A DNA stretch of 64,000 bases from Sellimonas catena (GCF_045063725.1 NZ_CP173695.1), one strand, 5' to 3'; counted from the first letter of the stretch, positions 54,890-63,497 are shown. Numbers and translations are program-made. Notes: generated from the letters alone by a model not told the origin.

Positions 54890-54984
54890 CGACGACGATC
54901 AGTACAGTAACGGCGATTATATTCTGTAAGATGATGGATCGGAAAAAGACCCGGAGAGTGTGAAGCTCTCCGGGATTTTTTTGC
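54887..54984 (+). repeat. spmA 3'-end repeat, copy 3, with terminator
   Basis: Repeat of 53460-53556: the last about 24 codons of spmA (encoding TVTAIIFCKMMDRKKTRRV) plus the hairpin CCCGGAGAG/CTCTCCGGG and seven T. It begins TAGCGACGACGATCAG at the nuclease stop codon. Differences from copy 2 are few and mostly synonymous. Confidence 0.92.
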
Positions 54985-54995
54985 TGTAAGTAACA

Positions 54996-55060
54996 TTTGC
55001 GCAAAGAATCGTGACGTTTACGCAAGTGATATTGAGTTTGTCAGGTTAATAGAGTATAAT
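54996..55060 (+). promoter_or_regulatory. Promoter with two upstream TTTRCGCAA boxes
   Basis: TTTGCGCAAAG (54996-55006) and TTTACGCAAG (55017-55026) start 21 bp apart, directly upstream of TTGAGT (55032-55037), 17 bp, TATAAT (55055-55060). The layout suggests an activator or repressor acting on the transcript that leads to the lipoprotein gene at 55375. Confidence 0.6.
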
Positions 55061-55138
55061 TTGAAATGACAGAAAACAATAAAGAAAAATATAAAATAAA
55101 TGAGAATTAAGAAATAAATACATAATAGATTGATAAAA

Positions 55139-55282
55139 ATGATATGGCAGAGAAAAAAGGATTTGTTAGTTGAAGGCGCAACCCTGTATCGAAATGCAGA
55201 TTATGAGGTTTATATAAGACAACCAGAAGAAACTCTAGTCTATGCAGATGTTTTAGGCGGCATATACTTATCTGCTGGATGA
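55139..55282 (+). CDS. Small ORF of unknown function, possibly a remnant
   Basis: A 47-codon frame (MIWQRKKDLLVEGATLYRN and on, ending GGIYLSAG) without a clear ribosome site. The composition looks protein-like (EVYIRQPEETLVYADVL) but I do not recognise it. It may be the surviving piece of a larger gene lost when the neighbouring modules inserted. Downstream promoter-to-gene spacing would put it in the leader of the solute-binding lipoprotein transcript. Confidence 0.35.
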   Translation: MIWQRKKDLLVEGATLYRNADYEVYIRQPEETLVYADVLGGIYLSAG

Positions 55283-55374
55283 TACATTTTGCTATAAGCT
55301 TTCAGAACTAGACAATAAAAATTTTTGAGCTTACTATCGAAAACAATGAAATTAACAAGAGGAGGTGCATCATT

Positions 55375-56622
55375 ATGAAAAATATGGCGAGAAGAATCAT
55401 TGCTTTGGGATGTGTTGGAATACTTTTTACAGGAATGAGCGGATGTGAGAAGCAAAATGGAAAAGAAAATGAAACTGTACTGACAGTGATCACGGACCCA
55501 TCAATTCAGAAAGAAGTAAGCAGTGTAGCTGATTTTATGATGAAAACAGAAGACATTGAGATAAATGTAAAGGTACTTCCTACTGAGGAAAATGGACGGG
55601 ATGCAGAGATTCAGAAGCTTCAGACACAAATTATGGCGGGAAAAGGAGCAGATGTATATTTGCTGGATACGAATCCAGATGCTGCAGAGGTGAAAACGGA
55701 GTTATTTGCAAATCCATATCAAACGATGCAAAGCGGAGCATTAGCATCATTAGATGAATATATGAAAACAGATTCTTATTGGAATGATACGACCTATAAT
55801 AAGAAGATTTTAAATGCAGGACAATATGACGGAAAGCAATATATTATTCCGCTCTCCTGTTATTACTATGTACTATCAGGATCTAATGACATTGAGAAGG
55901 TGACAGAGGAGACTCTGGGGGAATGGTTGGAACAGGCGGAAAAAGAGGATGGCTCTGGATTGAAAGAGGAAATCGATGGGAGTTTATATTTGACAGCTGG
56001 AAGATGGTATCAGCCGGCAGCAGATTATGAAACACAACAAGTTTTGTTTGATAAAGAGAAATGGACAGCATTTGCAGAATCTTTCTTGTCACTTCAACAG
56101 GAATGGTTGGTAGATACGGTAGATAACATAGAAGAACAGTATCAAATACAGCCTATCGGTTCGTTGACAGGAGGAGAAGAGGTTTACGTTAAGACCATTC
56201 CGGAATTGGAAGGAAGAAAAATGGCATCCGTTATGACTTATGGGGCAGTTGGAATGTCCAGCGATCATAAAGAAAAAGCATATGAATTTTTAATGCTGTT
56301 TTTAAATGATAAGATGCAGGAAAAAGAGGATGGTATTGAGAACATAGGGCAGGTTTTTAGCACCACCGATGGAATCGCGGTAGAGAAAAGTGAGATCAGG
56401 AATTGGTTATCCGACTGTTCAGATGTAACAATTTCAGCAGTAGAAGAAAGTTTTGAGGAATTGGATGGAGCATATTTTATAACGGATGTTGAAAAGACTC
56501 TGACATCGGACATCCAGAAGGTTGTAGAATGGGGAGTAGAACCGGAAAATGGATGGGAAAAATTCGTGTCAGATTTGGCAGACAGAGTGTGGAAACAATA
56601 CGAGATGCAGGTGAAAGAGTAG
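55375..56622 (+). CDS. Extracellular solute-binding lipoprotein
   Basis: A 415-residue protein with a lipoprotein signal (lipobox GMSGC, Cys24) and the layout of sugar-type ABC binding proteins: MAGKGADVYLLDTNPD near residue 100, LASLDEYMKTD, QYDGKQYIIPLSCYYYVL, and a C-terminal helix-rich part. AGAGGAGGTGCATCATT precedes the ATG. No ABC permease or ATPase is adjacent; the shared MsmK-type ATPase at 36732 could serve a system located elsewhere. Ligand unknown. It may instead act in sensing. Confidence 0.82.
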   Translation: MKNMARRIIALGCVGILFTGMSGCEKQNGKENETVLTVITDPSIQKEVSSVADFMMKTEDIEINVKVLPTEENGRDAEIQKLQTQIMAGKGADVYLLDTNPDAAEVKTELFANPYQTMQSGALASLDEYMKTDSYWNDTTYNKKILNAGQYDGKQYIIPLSCYYYVLSGSNDIEKVTEETLGEWLEQAEKEDGSGLKEEIDGSLYLTAGRWYQPAADYETQQVLFDKEKWTAFAESFLSLQQEWLVDTVDNIEEQYQIQPIGSLTGGEEVYVKTIPELEGRKMASVMTYGAVGMSSDHKEKAYEFLMLFLNDKMQEKEDGIENIGQVFSTTDGIAVEKSEIRNWLSDCSDVTISAVEESFEELDGAYFITDVEKTLTSDIQKVVEWGVEPENGWEKFVSDLADRVWKQYEMQVKE

Positions 56623-56703
56623 CTGCGAGGTTCCGAATATTCTGGTAAAAACAGGAGTTGGAGAAGGACATATTATTTTGTTTTTTAGAAGTAAATTTAT
56701 TTT

Positions 56704-58026
56704 TTACCGCAAATCCGCATTCAGCCTTCTGCGGGACCGCTGATACAAAATCAAATATACGGCGGCATAGCCGATGCCTAAAAGGACGTATAGCATCAAT
56801 AAGTTTTTTATCAGTACGCCGCACAGGCACAGTATGATCATATTGATAGTAAATGTTACATGCAGTGTGTAGCGGGACTCATTGATAGACTGCAGAGCTG
56901 ACTTTTCGATATTGAGTCCATAGTTAAAGATCTGGGCAAGCAAAGCGGCAGGAAGGCAGAACTGTGCCAGGGACACGACTTCTGCTTCATCTGAGATAAA
57001 AGTAATAATATAAGAATCACAGTTTATCAGGACAAGAAACATCAAGGCGAAACAGCTTAAAGACAGTAGCGTGGCTGTATTTTTTATCTGTTTTGCCTTT
57101 TTATGGCTGCCATTTCCGAAAGCCTCACTTACTAAAGAAACCGTAGCTGTGGAATAGCCAAACATGGGCATTTGTATAATCGAAATGATCTGTAGAATCA
57201 GATTGTATGCTGACAATTCTACTGTGCCGATCCGGGCTACAATCATATTCAATCCCACTACAAATAAGATATCTTCCATGAATTCCTGAGCTAAAAATGG
57301 AATGGAAAAGCGGATCTTGTCTTTTATTTTCTTTAATATCTGAGGAATCCGCAGATCAATCTGAACAAGATGGCGTGCTGTATAACTATAGATGCCTAGA
57401 TACACAATCAGAGACAGTATACTTCCTAATGCGGCACCTTTTGCTCCAAACGCAGGAAGGCCCAGTTTTCCATAAATCAAAATATAGTCTAAACACACAC
57501 CCAGTATATTTATAAACAAGGTTGTGGCAAAGATATGGTTCGTTTTTTTAAATATTTTGAATACGCTTGAATACAGAAAGATGACTAAATTCAGTGGAAT
57601 GGAAAAACTGAAAATCCTAAGATATTCTGACGCTTCCTGCAGAGTTTTACCAGTTAATCCGAAGCCTTTATGTAAAATCGGATTGCAGAATATATTAAAC
57701 AGAATAAAAAGCCCGAATCCGATGCCTCCACACAGAATCAGGAGAAGGGAAAACTCTTCGCTGATACCTTTTAAATCATTTCTTCCTTTTAGATTAGAAC
57801 CGCAAATATTAAAGACGATCGAAAATGCACCGAGAACACCTACGAGACTGTTGATGCAGGAATAGACAAGTCCGACACCGGCATATGCTTCTAAGGAAAT
57901 GTGTCCGATAAAAGCCTGATCAATGATTCCCATCAAGATACTTGTGATGGAACCTGCGATCAACGGCAATGCCATTTTATTCAATTCTGTAATGCAGCTT
58001 TTTCTTTCTTTACTTATACAGTTCAT
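56704..58026 (-). CDS. MATE-family efflux transporter (second copy type)
   Basis: A 440-residue MATE exporter with about 12 hydrophobic segments (early ALPLIAGSITSILMGIIDQAFIG in two parts, and a second half starting FSIPFLAQEFMEDILF). It is only distantly related to the MATE protein at 4070-5389. GGTAATAAAAAT lies before the ATG, with a promoter at 58069-58097. It converges on the lipoprotein gene. No substrate can be assigned; it has no long structured leader. Confidence 0.9.
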   Translation of the reverse strand: MNCISKERKSCITELNKMALPLIAGSITSILMGIIDQAFIGHISLEAYAGVGLVYSCINSLVGVLGAFSIVFNICGSNLKGRNDLKGISEEFSLLLILCGGIGFGLFILFNIFCNPILHKGFGLTGKTLQEASEYLRIFSFSIPLNLVIFLYSSVFKIFKKTNHIFATTLFINILGVCLDYILIYGKLGLPAFGAKGAALGSILSLIVYLGIYSYTARHLVQIDLRIPQILKKIKDKIRFSIPFLAQEFMEDILFVVGLNMIVARIGTVELSAYNLILQIISIIQMPMFGYSTATVSLVSEAFGNGSHKKAKQIKNTATLLSLSCFALMFLVLINCDSYIITFISDEAEVVSLAQFCLPAALLAQIFNYGLNIEKSALQSINESRYTLHVTFTINMIILCLCGVLIKNLLMLYVLLGIGYAAVYLILYQRSRRRLNADLR

Positions 58027-58068
58027 ATTTTTATTACCTTTTTAAATCTCATTCCACGATATAAATTA

Positions 58069-58097
58069 ATTATAGAATTCCGGAAAATGTCTGGCAA
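58069..58097 (-). promoter_or_regulatory. Promoter of the second MATE gene
   Basis: Minus strand: TTGCCA (58092-58097), 17 bp, TATAAT (58069-58074). Confidence 0.65.
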
Positions 58098-58135
58098 GAG
58101 GAATATCACGAGCAGGAAAAAAGCAAGGTATGGGA

Positions 58136-58164
58136 TTGGCATTTTCAACCTTTGCATATATACT
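58136..58164 (+). promoter_or_regulatory. Promoter of the GNAT-GH31 operon
   Basis: TTGGCA (58136-58141), 17 bp, TATACT (58159-58164), 45 bp before the GNAT start. Confidence 0.65.
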
Positions 58165-58208
58165 TAACTCATGAGGAACGCGGAAAATATACAGGAAAGG
58201 AAAAGGTT

Positions 58209-58691
58209 ATGGATTTGATTTTAGAAAAAGCCAATGTGGAACATGCAAAGGAAATATATGATTTGCAGAAGACATCATTCAAAAATCTGCTGGACAAGTA
58301 TCAGGATTACGATACAAATCCTGGAGGAGAAAAACTGGAACGAACGATTGAGCGGCTGGAACAGCCATTTACAGACTTTTATTTTATTACTCTTGGAGAA
58401 AAACATATTGGAGCAGTTAGAATCTGTGATTTTGAAAAACGTTGTGTTTTGAAACAGATCTTTATTCTGCCAGAATATCAGGGGTACGGATATGCCCAGG
58501 AAGCTATCAAGATGGTCGAATCTTTTTATACAAAAGCAAAAAGATGGGAACTGGATACTATTTTACAGGAGAAAAAGCTCTGTTATCTATATGAAAAAAT
58601 GGGATATCAAAAAACAGGAAAAACGGAAAAAATCAAAGATGGCATGGATCTGGTATATTACGCAAAAGAAAAACAGGGGGAGTTTAAATGA
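58209..58691 (+). CDS. GNAT-family N-acetyltransferase
   Basis: A 160-residue acetyl-CoA-dependent acetyltransferase. The acetyl-CoA motif A region is KQIFILPEYQGYGYAQEAIKM (read in parts), with the preceding beta-strand HIGAVRICDF and the later LYEKMGYQKTGKTEKI block. The start at 58209 follows an AAGGAAAAGGTT ribosome site; an upstream ATG falls close to the transcript start. It overlaps the GH31 gene by 4 nt (ATGA). The substrate is unknown. Confidence 0.88.
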   Translation: MDLILEKANVEHAKEIYDLQKTSFKNLLDKYQDYDTNPGGEKLERTIERLEQPFTDFYFITLGEKHIGAVRICDFEKRCVLKQIFILPEYQGYGYAQEAIKMVESFYTKAKRWELDTILQEKKLCYLYEKMGYQKTGKTEKIKDGMDLVYYAKEKQGEFK

Positions 58692-60196
58692 AGATTAAGT
58701 TTCAAGGAAATGAATTCTGGTATGGTACCTGTGTGAAATATGGGATGAGGATGCCGATTGGTCCGGATACGGAAACGGAGCTGGATTTGACCAGTAATCC
58801 AACGCCGAATCAGGAGATGCCTCTTCTGGTGTCGACAAAAGGGCGCTGCCTCTGGTCTGAGGAGGGATTTCACATCAGGATCAGAAGCGGCGTTATAGAG
58901 GTCCCGGATTCCTATCAGCTGGAAGAGACAGGAGGCGGCCTTCGGGAGGCCTATCTGCATGCCATGCAGAAGCATTTTCCATTTCGGGGAATGCCGGCGG
59001 AAAATCTGTTTGGGAGAATTATTTACAATACATGGATCGAGCTTACTTATCATCAGAATGAGGAGGATATTCTCGCATATGCCGGCCGGATTCTGGAAAG
59101 CAGGATGCCGCCCGGAGTTCTGATGATTGACGATGGCTGGGCGGAATGCTATGGAGACTGGAGATTTCACAGCGGAAAGTTTCCGCATCCGGAGCAGATG
59201 ATAGAGAAGCTCCACGGGATGGGATATCAGGTTATGGTATGGGTCTGTCCGTATGTATCGCCGGATTCGCTGAAATACCGTGAGGCGAGGGATCAGGGAA
59301 TTCTCATCCGGACGCCGGAAGGGGAGCCGTACATCGCAAAATGGTGGAATGGATATTCGGCAGTTCTGGATTTTTCCAATCCAAAGGCAGTACAATGGCT
59401 GAAATGTCAGCTCGATGCACTTACAGACATGGGGGTGGATGGATTTAAGTTTGATGCAGGGGACAGCATGTATTACCGGGATGATAATGTAACGTTCGGA
59501 AGGGTGACGCCGGATGAACAGTCCAGACTTTGGGCGGAGTTCGGGGAACAATATCCGTACAATGAGTACCGGGCATCTTTTCGGGCAGGGGGATATGCGC
59601 TTTTACAGCGGCTCTGCGACAAGGATCATTCCTGGGGAGAAAATGGAATTGCATCTTTGATTCCGGACACGCTGCTTCAGGGAATTACGGGGCATGCTTA
59701 TGGGTGTCCGGATATGATCGGAGGGGGAGAATATCTGAATTTCCAGAACATGGAGAAAGCCGGACTGGATGAAGAACTGTTTGTCAGGCATTGCGAGATT
59801 GCCTGTCTGATGCCTGCCATGCAGTTTTCGGCGGCGCTGTTCAGGATCCTGAGCCGAAAAAATTTTGCATGCATTTTGAAAAGCATTGAGGTGCGGAAGA
59901 AATTTCTGCCGTATATTATGGAAGAACTCAGAAAGACCAGCGTTACAGGTGAACCGTTGATTCGATATCTGGCATATGAATTTCCGGAGGAACATGTGGA
60001 AAACGTGACGGATCAGTTCATGTTAGGAGGAAAATATCTGGTTTCGCCGGTTTATGAGAAAGGGAAAACCGGAAGGAGCCTTTACCTTCCAAAGGGAAAG
60101 TGGTATGATCGTGGAAGAGTATGGACGTCGCAGGGCGAAACCATATATTGCGAATCGGAACGAGGAATTCCGATTGCTTTTGAGAGAATAGGATAA
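58688..60196 (+). CDS. Glycoside hydrolase, GH31-like
   Basis: A 502-residue carbohydrate hydrolase. The TIM barrel core shows LMIDDGW, the strand VMVWVCPYVSPDS, and VDGFKFDAGDSMYY, where the Asp in KFDAGD is the expected nucleophile of GH31 enzymes of the SusB-like or YicI-like branch. The N-terminal beta domain is short for GH31. No signal peptide, so the enzyme is cytoplasmic and probably acts on imported oligosaccharide. It is coupled to a GNAT gene. Specificity (alpha-glucosidase, alpha-xylosidase or alpha-galactosidase) cannot be read from sequence. Confidence 0.85.
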   Translation: MKIKFQGNEFWYGTCVKYGMRMPIGPDTETELDLTSNPTPNQEMPLLVSTKGRCLWSEEGFHIRIRSGVIEVPDSYQLEETGGGLREAYLHAMQKHFPFRGMPAENLFGRIIYNTWIELTYHQNEEDILAYAGRILESRMPPGVLMIDDGWAECYGDWRFHSGKFPHPEQMIEKLHGMGYQVMVWVCPYVSPDSLKYREARDQGILIRTPEGEPYIAKWWNGYSAVLDFSNPKAVQWLKCQLDALTDMGVDGFKFDAGDSMYYRDDNVTFGRVTPDEQSRLWAEFGEQYPYNEYRASFRAGGYALLQRLCDKDHSWGENGIASLIPDTLLQGITGHAYGCPDMIGGGEYLNFQNMEKAGLDEELFVRHCEIACLMPAMQFSAALFRILSRKNFACILKSIEVRKKFLPYIMEELRKTSVTGEPLIRYLAYEFPEEHVENVTDQFMLGGKYLVSPVYEKGKTGRSLYLPKGKWYDRGRVWTSQGETIYCESERGIPIAFERIG

Positions 60197-60217
60197 TAAA
60201 TTCAGTGGGGGTAAGGA

Positions 60218-62188
60218 ATGAAAAGAACAGCAGTATTGTTTTTGACGGCGGCACTGGCGGTATCCAGTGTGCCGCTTTCTGTCAATGCACAGGAAGATTA
60301 CATTACAGCAGAGGAATCTGTGGAAAATGGACTGAAAAATACCGAAAGTGTGGAAAATGAAGAGGATATGAGTCAGCCGGAGGAAGGGGCAGAATCCGGA
60401 AAAGAGGAAGAGACCGGGGAAGATTCAGAAAAGGATGAACAGCTGGAAGAAGGAATGACACCGGATGAAGTCCCGGGAGAAGACCAGGATGAAACCGTAG
60501 AAGAAAATCCGGACAACATTCCGGGAGACGTTTTGGAAGAAGAACCGGCAAGTGAGGAAGGTAACATAACGGAAAATCCGTATACAGAGAAGGCACCTGA
60601 GAGTGAAGAGCCTGCGGAACAGGCAGTGACGGAGGTGCAGGAACTTCCGAAAGAAAAAGTAAGATCAGCGAAACCGGCACTTACGTATCAGGCACATGTC
60701 CAGAATGAGAGCTGGCAGAACTGGAGACAAGAGAGTGAACTGGCCGGTACTGAGGGAAAATACAGACGGATGGAAGCGCTCCGAATCAAACTGCAGGGCG
60801 GAGAAGATGCTGTTCAGGGAAGCGTGGAATACCGGGCACATGTACAGGATTACGGCTGGATGGATTGGAAGAAAGATGGAGAACTGGCTGGAACGCAGGG
60901 ACAATCGAAGCGGATGGAAGCGATTGAGATCCGCCTGACGGGAGAGCTTGCCGAGCAGTATGATATTTATTATCGTGTACATATCCAAAATTATGGATGG
61001 CTGGACTGGGTGAAAAACGGCGCTCCGGCAGGAAGTTCTGCACTGAGTTCACGGATGGAAAGCTGTATGATCCGGCTTGTGGAAAAAGGCGATCCATCAC
61101 CGGCAGCAGGAACAAGGGGATTTATCAAAGCATATACGAATATGGATTTGACTTATCGCGGGCATGTTCAAAAGATTGGAAATACAAATACATCCGTCAA
61201 CGGGCAGATTATGGGAACAGTTGGAAAGAGTCTGAGGCTGGAAGCTATGACCATGTGGCTTGATACAGCGGATTCACAGAAACTTTCCGGCGGAATTGAA
61301 TACTCGGCGCATGTCCAGAATATAGGCTGGCAGGGATTTAAGAAGAATGGACAGCAGGCAGGAACGCAGGCCAAAAGCCTGAGAATGGAGGCGGTTAAGA
61401 TTCGCCTGACCGGAGAGGCTGCGAAGTGCTACGATATTTATTACCGGGCGCATGTCCAGAATTTCGGATGGCTTGGATGGGCGAAAAACGGACAGGCTTC
61501 TGGAAGTGAAGGATATGCTTACCGTATGGAAGCACTTCAAATTATGCTGGTTCCAAAAACAAAGGGAGCACCGGGAAGTACAAGTAATGCTTTCAAGAAA
61601 AAGCAGACAGTACCGGTGAAGAAGACAAAGTCTTTTTCCGAAGCACTTGGATTTGACGGAACAAAGATTGTAAAAGAACTGAGTGCACACCAAAATGATT
61701 CTTATTATCTGGGAACTCCGTATCAACCAATGAAAAACCCGTTGAATATGCACGAGATTCTTTACCCGAATGGTGACAGACGGGCTGATGGCTACAGTGG
61801 AATGAACTGTACCGGGTTTGTTGCCTATGTTACGCAGAAATGCGGAGGCAATCTTGCGCCAATTGGCAAGATGGGACTGTGGGGCGGAGCATGTAACGCA
61901 TCAAACTGGTTTCGTTATTTCAAAAAAGCCAATGTGGAGTATTATACATACAATTCAGTATCTGCTCTTTTGAAATCCGGAAAAGCAGAACAGGGAGATA
62001 TCATTTACTGTGAACCTGTAAACTGGAATCAGCCGGGAGCAGACTGCCACATCGGATTTTTCTGGGGAAGAACATCAAGTGAAAACCGGTTTTGGCATAC
62101 ATCGACATCTCCGAAAAATGGAAACCAGATTTCCAACATTGTTCCGGGAATTTATCCGTCCTATTTTCATCTGGTGAAGATGAAATAA
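60218..62188 (+). CDS. Secreted ChW-repeat protein with NlpC/P60-like domain
   Basis: A 656-residue exported protein: signal peptide (about 1-24), an acidic Glu/Pro-rich linker (about 25-150), six clostridial hydrophobic-W (ChW) repeats (about 156-448, each about 48 residues with AHVQN-GW-W-G-AG-RMEA-I-L), and a C-terminal peptidase-like domain (about 470-656) with GMNCTGFVAYV (Cys531) and DCHIGFFWG (His611), as in NlpC/P60 cell-wall hydrolases. The repeats form two groups of three; the fourth has lost its tryptophans. No sortase motif. A surface enzyme acting on peptidoglycan or on host glycoprotein-bound surfaces is plausible. Confidence 0.85.
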   Translation: MKRTAVLFLTAALAVSSVPLSVNAQEDYITAEESVENGLKNTESVENEEDMSQPEEGAESGKEEETGEDSEKDEQLEEGMTPDEVPGEDQDETVEENPDNIPGDVLEEEPASEEGNITENPYTEKAPESEEPAEQAVTEVQELPKEKVRSAKPALTYQAHVQNESWQNWRQESELAGTEGKYRRMEALRIKLQGGEDAVQGSVEYRAHVQDYGWMDWKKDGELAGTQGQSKRMEAIEIRLTGELAEQYDIYYRVHIQNYGWLDWVKNGAPAGSSALSSRMESCMIRLVEKGDPSPAAGTRGFIKAYTNMDLTYRGHVQKIGNTNTSVNGQIMGTVGKSLRLEAMTMWLDTADSQKLSGGIEYSAHVQNIGWQGFKKNGQQAGTQAKSLRMEAVKIRLTGEAAKCYDIYYRAHVQNFGWLGWAKNGQASGSEGYAYRMEALQIMLVPKTKGAPGSTSNAFKKKQTVPVKKTKSFSEALGFDGTKIVKELSAHQNDSYYLGTPYQPMKNPLNMHEILYPNGDRRADGYSGMNCTGFVAYVTQKCGGNLAPIGKMGLWGGACNASNWFRYFKKANVEYYTYNSVSALLKSGKAEQGDIIYCEPVNWNQPGADCHIGFFWGRTSSENRFWHTSTSPKNGNQISNIVPGIYPSYFHLVKMK

Positions 62189-62230
62189 AAAGCAACTTTC
62201 AGGCGGATGAAATAAAGACTTCAAAAAAGA

Positions 62231-62297
62231 ATAGACAGTCCCAAGGAGAGCATAGTACTTGAAAAAGTCCAGACTCTCCGGGGCTGTCTTTTCTTAT
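62231..62297 (+). terminator. Terminator after the ChW gene
   Basis: AGACAGTCCC..GGAGAG pairs with CTCTCC.GGGGCTGTCT around a loop of about 28 nt, then TTTTCTT. Imperfect but long. Confidence 0.7.
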
Positions 62298-62336
62298 CAG
62301 AAAATAAAAATTGATATTAACCACCAACTGCTCTAA

Positions 62337-63497
62337 TTAAAAGATCAGTTTTTGAAAATCTTCTGTCGACATACCATATGAGGATGCTGCCTGCTCTAGG
62401 TTAAGGAGACCTTTTTGATACAAATCGATAATCGCATCTTTACGTCCCTGATCGTGGGCAACGTCATTCTGTGCATGAGCCTCTGCGAGCTGTTTTTGAG
62501 TTTCAGAGAGTTGTTCCTGAGTTTCAGAGAGCTGTCCCCGAGTTTCAGAGAGTTGTCCCTGAGTTTTGGAGAGCTGTCCCCGAGTTTCAGAGAGCTGTCC
62601 CTGAGTTTCAGAGAGCTGTCCCTGAGTTTTGGAGAGCTGTCCCTGAGTTTTGGAGAGCTGTCCCTGAGTTTCAGAGAGTTGTCCCTTGGTTTCGGCAAGT
62701 GTGTCCTTAGCTTTATCTAATTCTCCTTGTACTTCTGCGATCTGCTGAAATATTTTTTCAGTCTGATGCTGCAAGGCAAGCTGATCGCGCAGGGCCCGTT
62801 CCCGGGCTTCATATGCCAGGCGTTTTTTCTCATCCTGACTCATCTCCATAAGATCTTCGTAGGCCGATTCAAGGTATGCATTTCCCTTTGCCATTTCTTC
62901 CATCTCCTTCTTATTGCCGCCGCGGAAGAATTTCATCCATGCAATAATGCCGTCAGGATGGTGGTACTCTTTTGGGATTTTGGGAAGTTCCAGTATCTGA
63001 AGCTCCAGCTTTTCGCTGTACAGATCTCCGGTTGCTTCATCATAGAACCGGACCCTTCTGTGACAGAAATTGTCTTTTTTAAAATAGGTAAAATTCAGGA
63101 CGCCAACCTGTATACATTTTTGAAGTTTGTCATAAGATTCGCCCTTTTGGAGCTGGCTGGAAAACATTTTACTTAAATAAAAAAGACTTCGATCATCCCA
63201 GTATTCTATATAGAGAACCTGCATTTCGATATCCAGCTGAGTACCGCTTTCCAGAAGGACACGGACATCCAGAACACCTTGCTTTTCTTCCTCTGTTCTT
63301 TTGGAAAGCTCGTTTTCCAGGATCGTTGTCCTGCCGATCTGTTCCGGAGGAAGACGCAACAATGCAGCGATGAATCCGGTTCTTGTTTTTGGATTGCGCA
63401 TCAACTCTTTGAAGCACCAGTCGATGTAAGGCTTCATAATAAATTCTTCTTCCGAAGTGGTTTGAATGGTTTTGATTTCGACTTCGTTTGTTTGCAT
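62337..63497 (-). CDS. Rpn-family PD-(D/E)XK nuclease with coiled-coil repeat tail
   Basis: A 386-residue protein of the Rpn (recombination-promoting nuclease, transposase-related) family. Early blocks MKPYIDWCFKELMRNPKTR, LDVRVLLESGTQLDIEMQ (Asp and Glu-x-Gln of the nuclease core) and YWDDRSLFYLSKMFSSQL are typical. A region rich in charged helices is followed by about ten heptads of GQLSETQ/GQLSKTQ and a C-terminal LYQKGLLNLEQAASSYGMS segment. The start at 63497 follows AAGGAGACTGTTT; the longer frame to 63569 has no ribosome site. It stands alone, convergent with the ChW gene. Confidence 0.9.
   Translation of the reverse strand: MQTNEVEIKTIQTTSEEEFIMKPYIDWCFKELMRNPKTRTGFIAALLRLPPEQIGRTTILENELSKRTEEEKQGVLDVRVLLESGTQLDIEMQVLYIEYWDDRSLFYLSKMFSSQLQKGESYDKLQKCIQVGVLNFTYFKKDNFCHRRVRFYDEATGDLYSEKLELQILELPKIPKEYHHPDGIIAWMKFFRGGNKKEMEEMAKGNAYLESAYEDLMEMSQDEKKRLAYEARERALRDQLALQHQTEKIFQQIAEVQGELDKAKDTLAETKGQLSETQGQLSKTQGQLSKTQGQLSETQGQLSETRGQLSKTQGQLSETRGQLSETQEQLSETQKQLAEAHAQNDVAHDQGRKDAIIDLYQKGLLNLEQAASSYGMSTEDFQKLIF
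62480..62694 (-). repeat. 21-bp tandem repeat tract inside the Rpn gene
   Basis: About ten units of 21 bp, coding heptads of the type (G/E/K)QLS(E/K)T(Q/R); plus-strand consensus CTGAGTTTCAGAGAGCTGTCC. Units differ at few positions, so copy number could change by slippage or recombination without breaking the frame. Confidence 0.93.

Noticed and set aside
54887..54984. spmA copy 3 as an insertion-sequence end
   Set aside because: The sequence is plainly the end of spmA plus its terminator, with no terminal inverted repeats or transposase nearby.
62480..62694. Tandem 21-bp repeats as a CRISPR array
   Set aside because: Units are contiguous with no spacers and lie within a coding heptad pattern.
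62415..62720. Plus-strand repeat-coding frames opposite the Rpn repeat tract
   Set aside because: Any 21-bp repeat stays open in several frames; only the minus-strand frame joins a recognisable nuclease.
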